43,318 nt of DNA, from assembly GCA_902766885.1 (NCBI GenBank), contig CACXFS010000051.1:1-43318 (forward strand), in the 5' to 3' direction. Position numbers and translations under genes: made by a program. The notes below the pieces were generated by a model. It was not told where the DNA came from. It saw nothing but the letters and a program-made list of their open reading frames with translations, and made no database searches. This DNA comes from an uncultured Ruminococcus sp. (lineage in GTDB: Bacteria > Bacillota > Clostridia > Oscillospirales > Acutalibacteraceae). Below, one piece after another: positions 1-6,668 of the stretch (its first letter is position 1; each line of letters starts with the position of its first letter).

Positions 1-65
1 CCGTATCATCAACATTCATTGGAATTTATAAAAACAATGAGCGTGTATTCTATGTAGTGCATTGA
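1..65 (+). CDS. Possible 3' end of an unidentified gene
   Basis: A frame open from the window edge ends at TGA 63-65 and reads approximately ...STFIGIYKNNERVFYVVH. It has a protein-like mix of residues but is only about 20 codons long, and the family cannot be recognised. It runs directly into the cotJC remnant in a different frame. It may therefore be the end of a gene that was joined to the remnant by a rearrangement, or it may be chance. Confidence 0.25.
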   Translation, partial: VSSTFIGIYKNNERVFYVVH

Positions 66-298
66 TAGCCTTAGGGGAGCAGAAAGCCCGCTCGACCTAT
101 GACAATATTCTGCGCTTCTGCGACGACTACGACGTCAAGGACGCTATACGCTTTTTGCGTGAGCGTGAGGTTGTTCACTATCAGCGTTTCGGCGAAAATC
201 TGCGCTTGCTCACCGACAAACTCGATGAAAAGAACTTCTACGCCTTCAACCCCGAATTTGACAAACAGTGCTTTAACAACTGTATGAAGAAAAAATAA
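59..298 (+). pseudogene. cotJC: C-terminal remnant of a CotJC-like manganese-catalase family spore coat protein
   Basis: The translation contains [32 protein letters not shown] and [12 protein letters not shown]. This is the C-terminal third of CotJC, the manganese-catalase-like protein of the spore coat. Intact CotJC is about 190-200 residues; here only about 78 codons remain, the first two thirds are missing and there is no plausible start. The metal-ligand glutamate and histidine of REREVVHYQRF are still present. A second, differently truncated copy lies at 6234-6460 on the same strand. A good terminator follows at 318-356, so the 3' end of the ancestral transcript is preserved. I call it a pseudogene, although the upstream part could lie outside the window after a frameshift. 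Confidence 0.7.
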
Positions 299-317
299 AA
301 CTTATATTTGAATTTTT

Positions 318-356
318 CAAGGCAATATCGCATAATGCGGTTTGCCTTGTTTTTTG
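318..356 (+). terminator. Rho-independent terminator after the cotJC remnant
   Basis: CAAGGCAA at 318-325 pairs with TTGCCTTG at 342-349. An inner stem (327-332 with 336-341) closes on a 3-nt loop, and a GTTTTTTG tail follows. The rest of 357-660 is AT-rich and shows no gene. Confidence 0.8.
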
Positions 357-668
357 TTAATTTCCCCAAATAAAAAATCAATGATTCAAAGATGAACAGC
401 TCTCGCTGTTTGATGATTTTTTCATTTCATTTTCAAATTCTTTGCTTATATTGTTCTGCTCTGCATTTTTGTTTTCACCTTAAACACCTCGGTAAAAACT
501 ATGCAATTGTAGATTGTCTATATTCTTTCATCATTCTTTCACTTGTATTGTGGATAACCTTGTGTTAGACTTATATTTGTCATCGACAATATATTTTATT
601 TACTGATAATTTATTCTGAGATACTTATGTTCGAAAAGATACTATACTTTGGTAGTAGGTGAATTGCA

Positions 669-1124
669 ATGAAAGAAAACATAATAGCAAAGTTGACAGT
701 AAAAGATGATAAATGCGCCTGTGCGTTTGCTGATAAAATTATTTCTGAAAGTCAGGAAACAGATAAATGGTACGAATATTTTGATGACTTTGCATCGTTG
801 CTTGATCATCCAAAATCATTGGTAAGAAATCGGGTGCTTAATATTCTTGCGGCGAATGCTCAATGGGATAAAGAAAATCGTTTTGACTCAAACATATCTG
901 ATTTTCTCAAACATATAACAGATGAAAAACCGATTACCGCCAGACAGTGCATTAAGGCTCTTGCACAGGTGGGCTTGGCAAAGCCGCAGTATATTAAAAG
1001 GATACTGTCATCTTTTCAAAGTGCAGATTTATCAAAATACAAAGACAGTATGCGTCCGTTAATTGAAAAAGACATGTCAGAAACCGAAAAGATATTGGCA
1101 ACTTCCGGTTTGTCAAGCAAGTAA
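669..1124 (+). CDS. HEAT-like helical repeat protein (often labelled SufBD protein)
   Basis: A 151-residue soluble protein with no signal peptide or membrane segment, made of amphipathic helices. The stretch around residues 45-110 (LLDHPKSLVRNRVLNILAAN ... ITARQCIKALAQVG) has the spacing of two HEAT/armadillo-like repeats. Similar small proteins in clostridia are labelled SufBD protein, a name that does not imply Fe-S assembly. ATG 669 is preceded by an AGGTGA ribosome site at about 656-661, which supports this start. It stands alone on the plus strand, upstream of an AraC-type regulator with its own promoter. HEAT proteins usually act as protein-binding scaffolds; the partner here is unknown. 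Confidence 0.6.
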   Translation: MKENIIAKLTVKDDKCACAFADKIISESQETDKWYEYFDDFASLLDHPKSLVRNRVLNILAANAQWDKENRFDSNISDFLKHITDEKPITARQCIKALAQVGLAKPQYIKRILSSFQSADLSKYKDSMRPLIEKDMSETEKILATSGLSSK

Positions 1125-1170
1125 AAAGAAGTTAAAATCAGAATTTGGACAAAACAAAGCAGAGATTGTC

Positions 1171-1199
1171 GGGACACAAAATACGGCAAGCTGTATAAT
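1171..1199 (+). promoter_or_regulatory. Candidate promoter of the AraC-type regulator
   Basis: A consensus -10 (TATAAT, 1194-1199) lies 17 nt after GGGACA (1171-1176), a weak -35. Such an imperfect -35 would fit an activator-dependent promoter. Inference from spacing only. Confidence 0.4.
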
Positions 1200-1233
1200 A
1201 TAAGCACAGTAACAGCAAAGGAGCTTGATTCAG

Positions 1234-2091
1234 ATGGAATGGGCGTCAATTATCGGAAACTCAATTCAATACATTGAGGATCACATTACTGATAACATTA
1301 CCACAGACGGTATTGCAAGAGCAGTAAATGTATCCCCGTTCTATTTTCAAAAGGGATTTGCAATGCTTTGCGGATACACGGTAGGCGAATATATACGAAA
1401 CAGGCGGCTGACGCTTGCCGGCAATGATCTTCTCGTATCGCAGGAGAATATAATTGACATTGCGCTGAAGTACGGATATGATTCTCCCGACAGCTTTACC
1501 AAGGCTTTTACAAGATTTCACGGTACTTCCCCATCGGCTGTACGCAGGAACAAGGTACTTTTGAAGTCATTTGCTCCGCTGAAACTGAAATTTTCACTTG
1601 AAGGAGGTTATCTCATGGATTATAAAATCGTGAGGAAAGAGGCATTCACTGTTTTAGGTAACTCTAAAGTATTTCCCTATGAAGGGGCAAAGGAGAATAT
1701 TCCGCAATTCTGGCAGGAGCATTTTGCAAGCGGTAAAGGTTCTGTTGTTTGCGGAGAATTCGGAATCAATATTGACGAAAGTATGGGACAGGAAAGTTTT
1801 GAGTATCTGATTGCCGATACATATGATTCTCATAAGGAAATCCCCGAAGGCTTTATCACAAAAACGATTCCTGCATTTACATGGGCAGTGTTCCCATGCA
1901 AGGGACCTATGCCGCAGGCACTGCAAAAAATCAACGAACAAATCTTCTCCGAGTGGCTTCCTCCTGCAAAGGACTACGAATTTGCAGCAGGATACTGCGT
2001 GGAATACTATGATGACCCTAAAAAATATCCAAATGGAACAGCGGATGAAAATTACTATTGCGAAATTTGGATTCCCGTAAAAATGAAGTAG
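1234..2091 (+). CDS. AraC-family regulator with GyrI-like effector-binding domain
   Basis: 285 residues from ATG 1234. The N-terminal ~100 residues form the double helix-turn-helix of the AraC/XylS family: an early helix around GIARAVNVSPFYFQKGF and the signature GYDSPDSFTKAFTRFHGTSP. Residues from ~125 to the end form a GyrI-like small-molecule-binding domain, as in Rob and SoxS-related regulators, with typical ends such as CEIWIPVK. This layout generally means transcriptional control in response to a bound, often cationic or drug-like, ligand. A longer frame begins at TTG 1225, but the ribosome site AAAGGAG (1217-1223) abuts that codon, while ATG 1234 has 10-nt spacing. No export pump is adjacent; the nearest genes are the convergent SnoaL-like and acetyltransferase genes. 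Confidence 0.85.
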   Translation: MEWASIIGNSIQYIEDHITDNITTDGIARAVNVSPFYFQKGFAMLCGYTVGEYIRNRRLTLAGNDLLVSQENIIDIALKYGYDSPDSFTKAFTRFHGTSPSAVRRNKVLLKSFAPLKLKFSLEGGYLMDYKIVRKEAFTVLGNSKVFPYEGAKENIPQFWQEHFASGKGSVVCGEFGINIDESMGQESFEYLIADTYDSHKEIPEGFITKTIPAFTWAVFPCKGPMPQALQKINEQIFSEWLPPAKDYEFAAGYCVEYYDDPKKYPNGTADENYYCEIWIPVKMK

Positions 2092-2294
2092 GATAAAAGT
2101 CAAGAGAACACCGATTAATCTGTGCTTATTACTGCGACAGATTTATTCAGTGTTCCCCTATCTCTGAATGATGCTTTATTACTGTAAAAAGATTTTCGAT
2201 TGATATTGATTCTGCACTTGAATGGCTAATACCGAACTGTAATCGCTCTTTCAAGATTTGATTATCTATCAATTATCGGTAAACAAAAATTTAT

Positions 2295-2338
2295 AAAAAA
2301 CAACCCTCAATCAGATTTACGTTGTTGATTGAGGGTTG
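2295..2338 (-). terminator. Terminator of the SnoaL-like gene
   Basis: A perfect 13-bp stem (2301-2313 with 2326-2338). On the minus strand it is followed by a T run (A run 2295-2300 on plus). The rest of 2092-2416 holds one further weak hairpin (2104-2157, AACAC/GTGTT plus an AT-rich stem, no T tail) that may end the AraC gene, and nothing else I can see. Confidence 0.8.
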
Positions 2339-2416
2339 TAATTATTAACAGAGAATTTTTCTCATCTAAACATTTGCAGGAATCACATTCATCGCATAGC
2401 ATTTTAACAAGCAATC

Positions 2417-2809
2417 TTATGATTTCAGCTTTTGCTCAATTTCTTTGTCGGGCCAATATCCCCATGATTCCACAATTTTGCCGTCTACGACCTTAAAGTT
2501 TTCCAATGCTTCAAAGCTGATATGTTTTCCGGTCGCCGGTATTCCCATACAAGTTCCAATATGAATACCATCATAGAGAATTCTGGTTGCAACCATATCA
2601 TTCTCATAAAATACATCAAGTACCTTGATTTTTAAGTCAGCGAACTGTCCCTCAACAATTTTCAGGATATTCACCGCATCCGCATTGCTTCTTGCTCCGG
2701 CAGGGCTGTGGTCTATGTAATTTTCTGCTACACACTCCATGATATAATCATAATTGTGATTTGCGTATCCTTCCATAAAAAAGCTGACTACCAATTCTTT
2801 GTTGTTCAT
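2417..2809 (-). CDS. SnoaL-like / ester cyclase family protein (NTF2 fold)
   Basis: 130 residues. The N-terminal helices (VVSFFMEGYANHNYDYIMEC), the YIDHSP motif and the later pattern MVATRILYDGIHIG ... GIPATGKHISFEALENFKVVDGKIVE are characteristic of the SnoaL-like polyketide-cyclase/ester-cyclase branch of the NTF2 superfamily. Members form a cone-shaped hydrophobic pocket; many in Firmicutes are not polyketide enzymes and have no assigned substrate. The start has a good GGAG site about 9 nt upstream on the minus strand. It lies 118 bp downstream of the acetyltransferase gene in the same direction, and the intervening region carries an inverted repeat (2846-2869), so it may have its own promoter. 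Confidence 0.75.
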   Translation of the reverse strand: MNNKELVVSFFMEGYANHNYDYIMECVAENYIDHSPAGARSNADAVNILKIVEGQFADLKIKVLDVFYENDMVATRILYDGIHIGTCMGIPATGKHISFEALENFKVVDGKIVESWGYWPDKEIEQKLKS

Positions 2810-2845
2810 AGTTATTCTTTCTCCTTTTCTCTTAAGTATTTTTAT

Positions 2846-2869
2846 TTGTTGCTACTACTTCTGCAACAA
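2846..2869 (-). promoter_or_regulatory. Inverted repeat upstream of the SnoaL-like gene, candidate operator
   Basis: TTGTTGC and GCAACAA, 7-bp arms separated by 10 nt, lie just downstream of a minus-strand TTGACT. The arrangement recalls operators of MerR- or TetR-type regulators. No cognate regulator is adjacent. Confidence 0.3.
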
Positions 2870-2927
2870 TGTAAAAAGTCAATTTCAGCACCGTTATTGT
2901 AAAAAACATATATTTCGTTTATGTTTT

Positions 2928-3395
2928 CTATTGGTATTTATCTTTCCTCATAATCTCATAAATCATAAAAGCACCGTTGCCGATATCGTATTTGATATGC
3001 TTTACTGTTTTAAAGCCTCGGTTTTCATAGAAGATGCAGGCAGGAAGTGAAGCGTCAAGTTCGCAGTAATCGTATTTTGAGAAAATTTCTTTTTCCAGAT
3101 CATCCATAATACGACTGCCATAGCCTTGTCCCTGAAACTCAGGCAGAACATAAACCCTTGTAATGTGATTTTCGGTATGACTGCCTGTGCCGATAATTTC
3201 GCCGTCCTTGATTAAAACGCTTATTCTGCCTTCCTCAATATCCTTTACTATATTATCAATGCTGTGGAGTCTGCCGAAAAAGTCAACAACAGCTTTCGTG
3301 TAGTAGTCGGGATAAATTTCAGCCTTCGTGTGCTGAACAATATAGCATACTCTTTCCGCTTCATCAAGCGTTGCTTTTCTGTACTCTATGTTCAT
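2928..3395 (-). CDS. GNAT-family N-acetyltransferase
   Basis: 155 residues from ATG 3395. It has a standard GNAT fold: an early helix (DEAERVCYIVQHTKAEIYPD), the beta-4 strand HITRVYVLPEFQ followed by the acetyl-CoA pyrophosphate loop QGQGYGSRIM, and the late CIFYENRGFKTVKH motif. Acetyl-CoA is the expected donor; the acceptor cannot be read from sequence. A longer frame begins 10 codons upstream, but the AAAGGAG site (3404-3410) gives 8-nt spacing only to ATG 3395. It is transcribed alone or with the SnoaL-like gene from the promoter at 3416-3444. Confidence 0.85.
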   Translation of the reverse strand: MNIEYRKATLDEAERVCYIVQHTKAEIYPDYYTKAVVDFFGRLHSIDNIVKDIEEGRISVLIKDGEIIGTGSHTENHITRVYVLPEFQGQGYGSRIMDDLEKEIFSKYDYCELDASLPACIFYENRGFKTVKHIKYDIGNGAFMIYEIMRKDKYQ

Positions 3396-3415
3396 AAATT
3401 TGTCTCCTTTCCTAA

Positions 3416-3444
3416 ATTCTACCATAAAAGCAGGGAAACGGCAA
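3416..3444 (-). promoter_or_regulatory. Candidate promoter of the acetyltransferase gene
   Basis: On the minus strand, TTGCCG (3439-3444) and TAGAAT (3416-3421) are separated by 17 nt, just upstream of the ribosome site. Confidence 0.5.
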
Positions 3445-3480
3445 TTGGTTTAGGAAATATTATTACTGATTTAAAAATTA

Positions 3481-3527
3481 TAAAAAACAAATCCGAACCC
3501 GTCTTCAATTGAAGTAGGATTCGGATT
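3481..3527 (-). terminator. Terminator of the dockerin protein gene
   Basis: AATCCGAA (3490-3497) pairs with TTCGGATT (3520-3527) within an imperfect 19-bp stem. On the minus strand a T-rich tail follows (plus A run 3482-3487). Confidence 0.7.
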
Positions 3528-3635
3528 ATGTCGTTTAGTATTCTGCTATGTTTTTGTAAATCCGTTACTAATCAGCTTATCAATTACCGATTTCAGCAAG
3601 CAGTTCCTGCAAAAGTCAGGCTCTTAAGGTTTATA

Positions 3636-5972
3636 TCAATATCTTCCTCCGGGGCCGAAGTTTCCGCCTCCGCTTGATGAGCTTGCGGAGAGTGTGTAGC
3701 TGCTGCCGCCGTTGTAGCTGCCGCCTGAGCCGTAGCCAAAGTCGTCGAGAGTGCCGCTGTAGCTGCCGCCTGTCGAAACGGTACCAGCCGTGGAGCTGCT
3801 GTTGTAGTAAACAATGCCCACGCTGCCTGACAGTTTAGACTGAAGTGCGGAAAGCACGTTATCGGAAGAATCCTTTACTGCGAATACAGTGCTTGTGGAA
3901 ACAGAGCCTATTGACTTATTCATCACTGCACCACTGCTCAACTTACTGCTAATATCCTGCCACATTGCATTGGAAGAACACAATGCCATAACAACACCGC
4001 CGCTGAAAGTGATTGTGCTGTCTGCGTCAATCGCAAAATCACCGCCGTTTGTCAGATCCTGTACGAGGGTAACACCACCCGCAAAGGTCAGAGCACCGTT
4101 GGAATCAATACCGTCGCCCGACGCAACAACCGAGATATAGCCGCCGTTAATCTGAATACTGGAGTTTGAGGATGAGCCGGGGTTAAACTGACTGCCGCCC
4201 TGTCCGCCCGGACGTGTATTCTGAGATGATGAATCGTTACCGCCTGCCGCATTAATGCCGTCATCGGAAGAAATCACGCTGATAGTACCGCCGTTAATTA
4301 TAACATCACAGCCTTCCAAGCCCTCATAGCTCTTGGTAATCGTCAAGTTGCAGTCATTAATTGTAAGGGTAGTGTCGGCGTGAACACCGTCATCACCCGA
4401 GGTAATTGTATAGGTACCGCCGTCAATCGTGATGTTGCCGTTGGAATGGAGTGCATCGTCAGTCGAGTTGACTGTATAGTTGCCCCCCTTTAAAGTAGTG
4501 TCTGTGGTAGACTTAATGCCCTTACCCACGGTATTGAGCAAGAAAGTGCCGCCTGTAATGCTGATGGTGTCGCCCGTAATCGCATCATCGTCGGACTCCA
4601 GCTCAAAGGTTCCGTCGTAAATTGTAACAGCGCCGTTGGAATTAATGCAATCATCTGTGGAATCAATCGTAAAATCTCCTGTGGTGATGGTGTTGCCCTC
4701 ATCGTCATTGAAGCCCTTGCCTGTAGTTTTTAAGTCGAAGGTACCGCTTTCAACGACAATTGAAAGACCTGTGATACCGTCATCACCCGATGTCAGCTCA
4801 TAAGTGCCGCCCGAAATCGTGACCGCCGCATTGGAGTTGATACAGTCGTTAGCGGTATTCATTGTCGCATTAACGTCTGTAAGAGTAATATAGTCTGCGG
4901 CGTTCAAACCCTTTGCGCCTGCTGTGAAGTTGAGTTTTGCCGCCTCTACAGTAAGATAACCCTCACTCTCCACCGCATCACCTGTGGTGTTTGTGGTAAG
5001 AACAATGTTTTTGCCGATAATATCAATCGCATCGTTAGCGTGCAAGCCATCCTTTACGCTTGAAAGTATATTAATTACTCCGTTTTCAATCAGGATGTCA
5101 TCGTCCGAATTGATAGCATGACTGTAGTTACCCGTTACGTTCAGTGTACCCTTACCCTTGATTTCAAGAGAATCGTCGCTGTGAATTGCACCCTTTGCCT
5201 CGGAATAGTCGGCAGCGTAATAGGGAGAGTCAGATATGTAGTTTTCACTGCCGCTTTCAATGGTAATGAAAGCTTTTTTGCATCGGTCAAAGTAAATTGC
5301 AGGACCGCTTGTATTGGTAAGACTCATACCGTTCAGTCTCAGCTTAACTTTGTCGTTATCGTCCTTAACCTCGCCCGTGTTAACATAAATCATACCGTCG
5401 TCACAAGTGCCGATAACCTCCCAGTCGCCGCCGTCGGAAATCGTGACGATATTGCCGTCAACGGAAATGCCGTTTCCCGAAACGGTGATACCGCTATTGC
5501 TGAGAATAATCTGACCGGTGTTGCTTTTCCACGCATCCTCATCAACTGCATCGGTGGGAGATGTGGCAGTGGTTTCCTCGGTTGCCTGCGTTGCAGTGGT
5601 TTCCTCGGTCGCCTCTGTTGCAGTAGTTTCCTGCGTATCACCGCTGCTGATTGGCTCATTAATGGCATAATCCGTCGCAATTTCTGCGAGATATTTCTGA
5701 ATCAGCGTTGCGTCGGCAACTGTAATGCAGTCATCTCCGTTTACGTCAGCCGCAGCCTTTCTCTCATCAGGGATATTCCCCAACTCCGCCGTATACCTTT
5801 GAATCAGCGTCGCATCATTAATCGTTACCAGCCCGTCACCGCTGGCATCGCCGAGAATCATCACGTCTGTCGAAACCACTTCTGCTGAATTTACGGCAAA
5901 AGCAATCGGCATAGAAGCCGTTATCAGAAGCGCAGACAAAACGGACGCCAAAAATGCATTTTTAACTTTCAA
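3636..5972 (-). CDS. Secreted dockerin-containing beta-helix carbohydrate-binding protein (Cthe_2159-like)
   Basis: 778 residues from TTG 5972. A signal peptide (residues 1-26, ending ASMPIAFA) is followed by a type I dockerin (about 40-98) with two calcium loops, DASGDGLVTIND and DVNGDDCITVAD, each leading into a helix with LIQ(R/K)Y. A Thr/Glu linker (about 110-145) then leads into about 550 residues of short repeats built on GGTY-TSGDDGI / INSNGAVTI-like units, the parallel beta-helix of the Cthe_2159 family. The tail is Gly/Ser-rich and ends GPGGRY. The dockerin implies attachment to a cohesin scaffoldin outside the cell; the Cthe_2159 family binds polysaccharides such as pectate or cellulose. 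A longer frame starts at GTG 5981, but that codon overlaps the AAGGAG site; TTG 5972 has 8-nt spacing. No enzyme module or scaffoldin is nearby. Confidence 0.85.
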   Translation of the reverse strand: MKVKNAFLASVLSALLITASMPIAFAVNSAEVVSTDVMILGDASGDGLVTINDATLIQRYTAELGNIPDERKAAADVNGDDCITVADATLIQKYLAEIATDYAINEPISSGDTQETTATEATEETTATQATEETTATSPTDAVDEDAWKSNTGQIILSNSGITVSGNGISVDGNIVTISDGGDWEVIGTCDDGMIYVNTGEVKDDNDKVKLRLNGMSLTNTSGPAIYFDRCKKAFITIESGSENYISDSPYYAADYSEAKGAIHSDDSLEIKGKGTLNVTGNYSHAINSDDDILIENGVINILSSVKDGLHANDAIDIIGKNIVLTTNTTGDAVESEGYLTVEAAKLNFTAGAKGLNAADYITLTDVNATMNTANDCINSNAAVTISGGTYELTSGDDGITGLSIVVESGTFDLKTTGKGFNDDEGNTITTGDFTIDSTDDCINSNGAVTIYDGTFELESDDDAITGDTISITGGTFLLNTVGKGIKSTTDTTLKGGNYTVNSTDDALHSNGNITIDGGTYTITSGDDGVHADTTLTINDCNLTITKSYEGLEGCDVIINGGTISVISSDDGINAAGGNDSSSQNTRPGGQGGSQFNPGSSSNSSIQINGGYISVVASGDGIDSNGALTFAGGVTLVQDLTNGGDFAIDADSTITFSGGVVMALCSSNAMWQDISSKLSSGAVMNKSIGSVSTSTVFAVKDSSDNVLSALQSKLSGSVGIVYYNSSSTAGTVSTGGSYSGTLDDFGYGSGGSYNGGSSYTLSASSSSGGGNFGPGGRY

Positions 5973-6007
5973 AACAATCACTCCTTTTTTATTTGAAAAT
6001 ATTTCCT

Positions 6008-6036
6008 TTTATACATGATAATTATATGCCTGTAAA
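6008..6036 (-). promoter_or_regulatory. Candidate promoter of the dockerin gene
   Basis: On the minus strand, TTTACA (6031-6036) and TATAAA (6008-6013) are 17 nt apart. A TATAAT lies in the spacer, so the true -10 is uncertain. The remainder of 6037-6230 shows no gene. Confidence 0.4.
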
Positions 6037-6233
6037 CTTAAAAAAACCTTAAAGATTTTCAAGGAATTTCTGCTTTATTAGTTTTTGCATATTTTTCTAA
6101 AGGTCGTATAAATATATTTTACGGTGATAATTGAGTTTGTTTTATATCAGATACAGACTTGTGTAAATCAATTTCTTCTGTGATTGTCAGAGTCTGTTGC
6201 AATCTGATTGTGCGTTTGATATGAATTTATAGC

Positions 6234-6460
6234 TTGCAAACGGAAAGACTTACAACTGAGGAACTTGGGCATCTTGAAATGATAGGCGCTCTTGTTTACC
6301 GGCTTACAAAAGGATTAAGTGAAAAGGAAATCAAGGACTCTATACCCTTTTTGCGTGAGCGTGAGGTTGTTCACTCCCAACGCTTTGGCAAAAAACTGCG
6401 CTTGCTCACCGACAAACTTGACGAAAAGAATTTCTACGCTTTCAACCCCACCGCCGCCTA
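6234..6460 (+). pseudogene. cotJC: Internally deleted CotJC-like remnant
   Basis: The reading starts within the N-terminal half of CotJC ([23 protein letters not shown], the first metal-binding helix with EELGH). It then jumps without the ~60-residue middle section to [20 protein letters not shown] and KNFYAFNP, ending early at TAA 6458-6460. The last ~110 nt closely match the remnant at 160-270. No ribosome site or intact N terminus is present. The tail after NP differs from the first copy, so the two have decayed independently. Loss of the middle removes part of the four-helix bundle, so it is unlikely to be functional. Confidence 0.7.
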
Positions 6461-6616
6461 AAAGTGTGTTGTTTGCGGCATTGACGATGGAATCACATTC
6501 AAGCTTTGTAATATCCTGTCTTATGATTTTTATGGAATAATATCACCCGATTATTCTGAAAATTTTATTATTAAGCATATATATAATTATTTAATTCATA
6601 TCCGACTCATACAATG

Positions 6617-6654
6617 AATAAAAAGGCGTTCAATCAACTCTTGACTGAACGCCT
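6617..6654 (-). terminator. Terminator of pnp
   Basis: A 9-bp stem (6624-6632 with 6646-6654) is followed on the minus strand by a CTTTTTATTC tail. Confidence 0.85.
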
Positions 6655-6668
6655 GAATAATTTACAAA

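Noticed and set aside
5118..5888. 256-codon plus-strand open frame antisense to the dockerin gene
   Set aside because: It mirrors the repetitive, GC-richer coding of the real gene. Its Cys/Arg-rich composition is not protein-like and no ribosome site is present.
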